This document shows, one piece after another, positions 60,075 through 64,000 of a stretch of 64,000 bases of DNA (position 1 is the stretch's first letter; each line of letters begins with the position of its first letter). The translations under genes and the position numbers were made by a program. The notes beneath the pieces were generated by a model. It ran no database searches. It worked only from the letters and a program-made list of their open reading frames with translations, and had not been told where the DNA came from. The DNA is from Alphaproteobacteria bacterium (GTDB lineage Bacteria > Pseudomonadota > Alphaproteobacteria > MPNO01 > UBA2964): NCBI GenBank assembly GCA_012103315.1, contig WLWZ01000009.1:113425-177424 (forward strand). The letters are read 5' to 3'.

Positions 60075-61715
60075 GTGAGTGATTATAAGGATATTGTCTT
60101 CGGCAAAGAGTGGCGGGCCTGGAACGATCCGGAGGTTCCAGAATATTTTAATCCCACCACGGTCGTGCTCGATAAACATTTATCGACAGATAAAGCAGGC
60201 GCGACCGCCCTGATCGTTGATGACGACAGCTATTCCTATGAAGAGTTTCTCGGACTGGTGTGCCGTGCGGCCCACGGGTTGAAGACGCTTAAGATTGAGA
60301 CTGGTTCGCGAATATTGTTATTCGGGACGGATAGCGTTGAATATCTGGCTCTTTGGTTTGGGGCAATTCGGGCTGGAATCGTTCCTGTCGTGGTTTCAGA
60401 TGCTTATAAAGCACCGAACCTTCTCTACTTCTTGCGGGATACCGCGGCTAAATCCCTGTTTATCGACGTCGAGCAAAGCGAGAAACTCGTGGACATTGCC
60501 GATGACATGCCCTGGACGCTGGAGAATGTGATCGTTCGGGGGGAGGATATTGGGGACGCACCGGAATCTGGTGACCGTCACACCCTGACCTACGCTGAGA
60601 TGGTTGAAGGCCAACTCCAAACCTTTGCGCCGTTGCCGCTGCATCATAATGACGTCGCCTACATGTTTTATTCAGGCGGTACGACAGGGGCTGCAAAGGG
60701 AATTACCCATTTGGCCCACGATTTTTGTTTGGTACCCGAACGTCACGGCACGTTTATGGAATACGGACCGGACGATATCGTCCATGCGACATCCAAGAAG
60801 TACTTTACCCACGGTATTTGGCCGGCGGTTCTAATTCCGTTTTATTTTGGAGCGACTAGCGTGATATCACGCCTGCCCCCGACGGCGGAGAATGTCGTTA
60901 GCATTATTGAAAAAACCAAACCCAACAAATTTATTACCGTGCCGACCATCATTAAAAACCTTCTACTGTTCGCTGAACAAACACGGGTGCCCGATTTCTC
61001 ATCGCTGGAGCTGGTCACGTCGGCATCAGAAAAAATGCCACCTGAAGTATTTGAGAAATTTGAAGAGCTATTCGATCTTGAAATTCACGATTCAATTGGC
61101 TCTTCAGAAATAACCTATGAGTGGATCGCTAACCGCCCGAAAGAATATCGCCGCGGTAGTCTTGGCAAACCGGTTTTTGGCTGCGACGTCAAGCTGATGG
61201 ACGATGATGGCAACGAAGTAACCCAGCCGAACACAGATGGCGAAGCGTGGATCGGTAGTCGAACAACCTGCTTCTTTTATTGGCGGAAGCTCGATAAGAG
61301 CCGTGAAACGTTTGTTGGAGAATGGGCGCGGACTGGTGATACGTTGCAGTTCGATCAAGACGGGTTCTTTTGGTTCTCGGGCCGTAGCGATGATGTCTTT
61401 AAAGTAAAAGGGCTTTGGGTCTCGCCAATTGAGGTTGAGGCTGCGATCACCGAGCATGATGGTGTGCTGGAAGCCGCAGTCATTTCTTGTGAGGATAGTG
61501 AAGGGCTAACGCAGCCGAAGGCCTTTATCGTCTTAAAGCCTAATGTTGAGGTGAATGACGCCCTCGTCACTGAACTCAAATACGGCGTGCGTAAAATTGG
61601 TGGTTATAAGGTGCCTCAGGAAATGGCTTTTGTGGACATCTTGCCACGCACGACATTGATGAAAATTGACCGACGGGCGCTCAGAGACCTTGAAGCACAG
61701 GCACGCCAAAGTTAG
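60075..61715 (+). CDS. Acyl-CoA synthetase, benzoate-CoA-ligase-like (possible oxalate-CoA ligase)
   Basis: The predicted 546-residue AMP-forming ligase has P-loop YSGGTTGAAKGITH, IGSSEITYEW, TGDTLQFDQDGFFWFSGRSDD and a late catalytic Lys in LMKIDRRALR. The overall sequence is of the benzoate-CoA ligase family. Placed directly after frc, it could make the first oxalyl-CoA or activate another acid that feeds the locus (inference). The start is unclear. The ATG at 60018 is inside a hairpin (60003-60027) and lacks a ribosome-binding site, so I chose GTG 60075 (SDYKDIVFG). Its stop shares TTAG with the convergent gene. Confidence 0.85.
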   Translation: MSDYKDIVFGKEWRAWNDPEVPEYFNPTTVVLDKHLSTDKAGATALIVDDDSYSYEEFLGLVCRAAHGLKTLKIETGSRILLFGTDSVEYLALWFGAIRAGIVPVVVSDAYKAPNLLYFLRDTAAKSLFIDVEQSEKLVDIADDMPWTLENVIVRGEDIGDAPESGDRHTLTYAEMVEGQLQTFAPLPLHHNDVAYMFYSGGTTGAAKGITHLAHDFCLVPERHGTFMEYGPDDIVHATSKKYFTHGIWPAVLIPFYFGATSVISRLPPTAENVVSIIEKTKPNKFITVPTIIKNLLLFAEQTRVPDFSSLELVTSASEKMPPEVFEKFEELFDLEIHDSIGSSEITYEWIANRPKEYRRGSLGKPVFGCDVKLMDDDGNEVTQPNTDGEAWIGSRTTCFFYWRKLDKSRETFVGEWARTGDTLQFDQDGFFWFSGRSDDVFKVKGLWVSPIEVEAAITEHDGVLEAAVISCEDSEGLTQPKAFIVLKPNVEVNDALVTELKYGVRKIGGYKVPQEMAFVDILPRTTLMKIDRRALRDLEAQARQS

Positions 61716-62734
61716 GGCTGGAAGTACCGAATAAGACCGTCGTCACCACGTGCCTTAGATAAACGCCCATCAGTAACAAGATAGTTTGCGTGCGCCATTG
61801 CTTCGCCGATGGCGAAGCCAAGCTGATGGCGATCAAGCTCCCGTTTAAAGAGATGTGGAATCAGTTCACGGGAGGTCTTTGGTTCTACACAAGCCTCTAC
61901 AGCGGCGTCGAGTCTTTCCGCATGATGTTCGCCGAGGGCGTCAATCCTGTCATGCAGCCCATAGAACGGCCGATCGTGAGAGGGCAAAATGAACGCATCT
62001 TTTGGCAGGTCCCGAAACTTTTCGAGGCTCTCAAGGTAAAGCCGTAGGGGATCGCCATCAGGCTCATTACATTGCAGGCTGACATTGGTCGAAATCCGAG
62101 GGAGCACTTGATCACCGGAAATCAGCACGTTGAGGTCTTCGCACCATAGCGCTGCGTGTTCAGGAGAATGCCCGGCCCCGGTAATGACGCGCCAATTGTG
62201 ATCTCCAATAGAAAACGCTTCGCCATCGATCATACGGCGGAACCCTGTCGGGAGCGGTAGAATTATTTTGGAGAAATCGGGCCGGGTTTCGCGGTAGCCG
62301 TCGATGCCAGACTGTTCCATACCGTGTTCGATATAAAAAGCCATACGGGCGTCGATATCAGCAGTTGGTCCGCCATAGCGGTTGAGTTGAGCCTGCATCC
62401 ATTCTGAATAGGTCATCCAGACCGGGACATCCCATTTCTCAATCAGCCAACCGGCCAGAGAAACATGGTCGGGGTGGAAATGTGTGACGATAATACGTTT
62501 GACCGGTTTTCCATCAAGGACATCAGCAAAGACGCTTTCCCAGATTTCTCGCGTCTCTTCGGTGTTGTATCCGGTGTCGATGATGGTCCAACCATCGCCA
62601 TCCGCAACTAGCCACAAATTAATGTGATTCAGGGCGAAGGGTAGGGGCATCCGAATCCAGTGGATGCCCGGGGCTACTTCCTTCGTTTCACCATACTCAA
62701 GCCGGTCGAATGGATAGTCTGGCTTATTTGCCAT
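61712..62734 (-). CDS. MBL-fold metallo-hydrolase
   Basis: The 340-residue protein has the metallo-beta-lactamase fold: THFHPDH (residues about 84-90, H-x-H-x-D-H), a GAGHSPEH motif for the next ligand, ISGDQVLP and a late SHDRPFYG. A C-terminal winged-helix-like domain (about 265-335) is seen in the LACTB2/hydrolase subgroup that cleaves thioesters or other acyl compounds. It converges on the ligase gene and may remove stalled CoA esters (inference). Confidence 0.9.
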   Translation of the reverse strand: MANKPDYPFDRLEYGETKEVAPGIHWIRMPLPFALNHINLWLVADGDGWTIIDTGYNTEETREIWESVFADVLDGKPVKRIIVTHFHPDHVSLAGWLIEKWDVPVWMTYSEWMQAQLNRYGGPTADIDARMAFYIEHGMEQSGIDGYRETRPDFSKIILPLPTGFRRMIDGEAFSIGDHNWRVITGAGHSPEHAALWCEDLNVLISGDQVLPRISTNVSLQCNEPDGDPLRLYLESLEKFRDLPKDAFILPSHDRPFYGLHDRIDALGEHHAERLDAAVEACVEPKTSRELIPHLFKRELDRHQLGFAIGEAMAHANYLVTDGRLSKARGDDGLIRYFQP

Positions 62735-62772
62735 TGGTAAGGCGTTGCAGAAGCGGAAAGGCCGCGTCTACG

Positions 62773-63621
62773 TTAATCCTGCTTGTCTTCTGAATCGTTG
62801 TCCTGATCACTATCTGCCGGCAGTAAACTACCAAGCGCTGCAAACGGGTTTCCATCATCTTCTGCAGCGGGTTCTGGGGCCGGTGCCTCCGCTTCGGGCT
62901 CAGTAGCTGCAGTGCTGGCTGGTTTCCCAAAGACAACATCTGGGTCGATCGATGGTTCTACAGCCGGCTCAGCAACAGGTTCGACGATTGGCATTTCAGC
63001 AGGTGTGGCAACGGGTTCTTCTGCAGCTTCTTCGACTGCCGCTGCTGCGACAGGTACCGTAGTACCCGCTTCCTTCGCTTTGCGTTTTTCAGCCCGTTCA
63101 ACGGCACGGTTTGCCTTTTCGATGGCAGCAGTTAAGTCGTCACGTGCAACGAGCCCTAAAGCAACCGGATCGCGCGGTTTAATATTGTTTATATTCCAAT
63201 GGGTACGTTCGCGGACGCCGTTGATCGTTGGCTTGGTCGTTCCCACCAGTTTCGATATCTGTCCATCTGACAATTGCGGAAAGTTTTTCACCAACCACGC
63301 GATTGCGTCCGGACGATCCTGTCGGCGCGCAACTGGTGTGTAGCGTGGGCCTTTGGTTCGTGTCACCGGGCGAGGAACATTGACTTCGGCGAGCTCTAAC
63401 CGGGCTTCGGCATCGGCGGCGCAGCGGTCGATTTCTTCCTTGGTCAATTGCCCATTGGTAATGGGGTCATAGCCGACCATGCCAATCGCAGCTTCACCAT
63501 CAGCAATGCTTTGCACCTCCAGGGGGTGCAATCCGCAAAAATCCGCTACCTGATCGAATGACAGGGCGGTATTATCTATAAGCCAAACAGCCGTTGCTTT
63601 TGGCATAAGGACCTGACTCAT
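62773..63621 (-). CDS. trcR: Cell-cycle transcriptional regulator TrcR (DUF1013)
   Basis: The 282-residue protein has the DUF1013 core (about 1-165), with PKATAVWLIDNTALSFDQVA, an HTH-like stretch and YTPVARRQDRPDAIAWLVKN, conserved across alphaproteobacteria. TrcR is known to associate with RNA polymerase and to act in the cell cycle. The C-terminal 100 residues are Ala/Pro/Glu-rich and acidic, probably disordered and lineage-specific. ATG 63621 was chosen over the start at 63654 because AAAGGAG lies 5-6 bp upstream. Confidence 0.93.
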   Translation of the reverse strand: MSQVLMPKATAVWLIDNTALSFDQVADFCGLHPLEVQSIADGEAAIGMVGYDPITNGQLTKEEIDRCAADAEARLELAEVNVPRPVTRTKGPRYTPVARRQDRPDAIAWLVKNFPQLSDGQISKLVGTTKPTINGVRERTHWNINNIKPRDPVALGLVARDDLTAAIEKANRAVERAEKRKAKEAGTTVPVAAAAVEEAAEEPVATPAEMPIVEPVAEPAVEPSIDPDVVFGKPASTAATEPEAEAPAPEPAAEDDGNPFAALGSLLPADSDQDNDSEDKQD

Positions 63622-63745
63622 GGTCTCTCCTTTGTTTTCGGACACACGTGACACCCCAGCCGCCGAACCGACAGCTGCAAACCGCTATGCGGATTGCTTG
63701 CTCTGGGGCGTAACAGCGAAGCGACCATCGGACCAGCTCACGCCA

Positions 63746-64000
63746 TTAAACGGTCAGGACAATTTTACCGATATGGGCGCTGCTGTCCATCAATGCATGT
63801 GCTTTCGCAGCATCGATAAGTGGAAAACGCTCAAAAATCAGCGGCTTGACCTTACCCGCTTCAATTAATGGCCATGCTTTGTCACGAAGTTGCTCAGTAA
63901 TCAATGCTTTTTCCGCAACTGACCGTGGCCGCATCGTCGATCCGGTGAAGGTAATTTGTTTCATCATGATCATGTGGACCGGTATTTCGGCTTTGGTGCC
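63746..64000 (-). CDS. Quinone oxidoreductase / zinc-type dehydrogenase, C-terminal part (truncated)
   Basis: The frame is open to the window edge, so only the last 84 or so residues are seen. They match the end of NAD(P)H:quinone oxidoreductases of the MDR superfamily: QITFTGSTMRPRSVAEKALI, then GKVKPLIFERFPLIDAAKAHALMDSSAHIGKIVL. The full gene begins beyond base 64000. It is co-directional with trcR, 124 bp upstream of it. Confidence 0.9.
   Translation of the reverse strand, partial: GTKAEIPVHMIMMKQITFTGSTMRPRSVAEKALITEQLRDKAWPLIEAGKVKPLIFERFPLIDAAKAHALMDSSAHIGKIVLTV

Overview
The window looks like chromosomal DNA of a marine-type alphaproteobacterium, probably in or near Rhodospirillales. 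This is inferred from gene content only. Indicators are a TrcR/DUF1013 cell-cycle regulator (found in alphaproteobacteria), two TRAP transporters and one tripartite tricarboxylate (TTT) transporter, many stand-alone catabolic enzymes of the hydantoinase, amidase, SDR, CoA-transferase and FAH families, and a SPINDLY-like O-GlcNAc transferase. I see no rRNA, tRNA, insertion sequence, integrase or CRISPR array. Genes are tightly packed, and two convergent gene pairs share their stop codons.

Layout. (a) 1-8249: mixed catabolic genes, namely a truncated amidohydrolase, ankyrin protein, periplasmic cyclophilin, ornithine-cyclodeaminase-like enzyme, cupin, SDR, sulfatase, alpha/beta hydrolase and a creatinase-like M24 protein. 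(b) 8250-24018: a regulatory and secretion island. It holds a LuxO-like sigma54 activator flanked by two consensus-perfect sigma54 promoters, one before an unknown gene and one before an OmpA-type lipoprotein. It also holds a 1535-residue RTX protein with a FecR-like N-terminus, a hybrid histidine kinase ending in an Hpt domain, and a complete type I exporter (TolC, ABC ATPase, HlyD). (c) 24015-33473: malonyl-CoA decarboxylase, intradiol ring-cleavage dioxygenase, TRAP transporter, GntR regulator, OsmC, RutE-like reductase, FAH hydrolase and MFS carrier. A shared 16-bp motif lies upstream of two of these transcription units. (d) 33720-41243: a PilZ protein, hydantoinase A and B, amidase, SDR and a Rieske oxygenase preceded by a perfect 24-bp-arm palindrome. 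(e) 41247-50351: flavin monooxygenase, a fused TctA-TctB permease, TctC, a PrpF-family isomerase, a divergent LysR regulator and a TcuA-like flavoprotein. Together these suggest use of tricarballylate or aconitate. (f) 50452-53212: a TPR/O-GlcNAc transferase with an overlapping methyltransferase. (g) 53230-62734: a TRAP transporter, GntR regulator, oxalyl-CoA decarboxylase, formyl-CoA transferase, acyl-CoA ligase and metallo-beta-lactamase-fold hydrolase, which is an oxalate pathway linked to a TRAP uptake system. (h) 62773-64000: TrcR and a truncated quinone oxidoreductase.

The most unusual part is (b). A phosphorelay resembling the Vibrio quorum-sensing pair LuxU/LuxO, with the Hpt fused to the kinase, appears tied to an RTX surface protein and its secretion machine, with sigma54 promoters on both sides of the activator gene.
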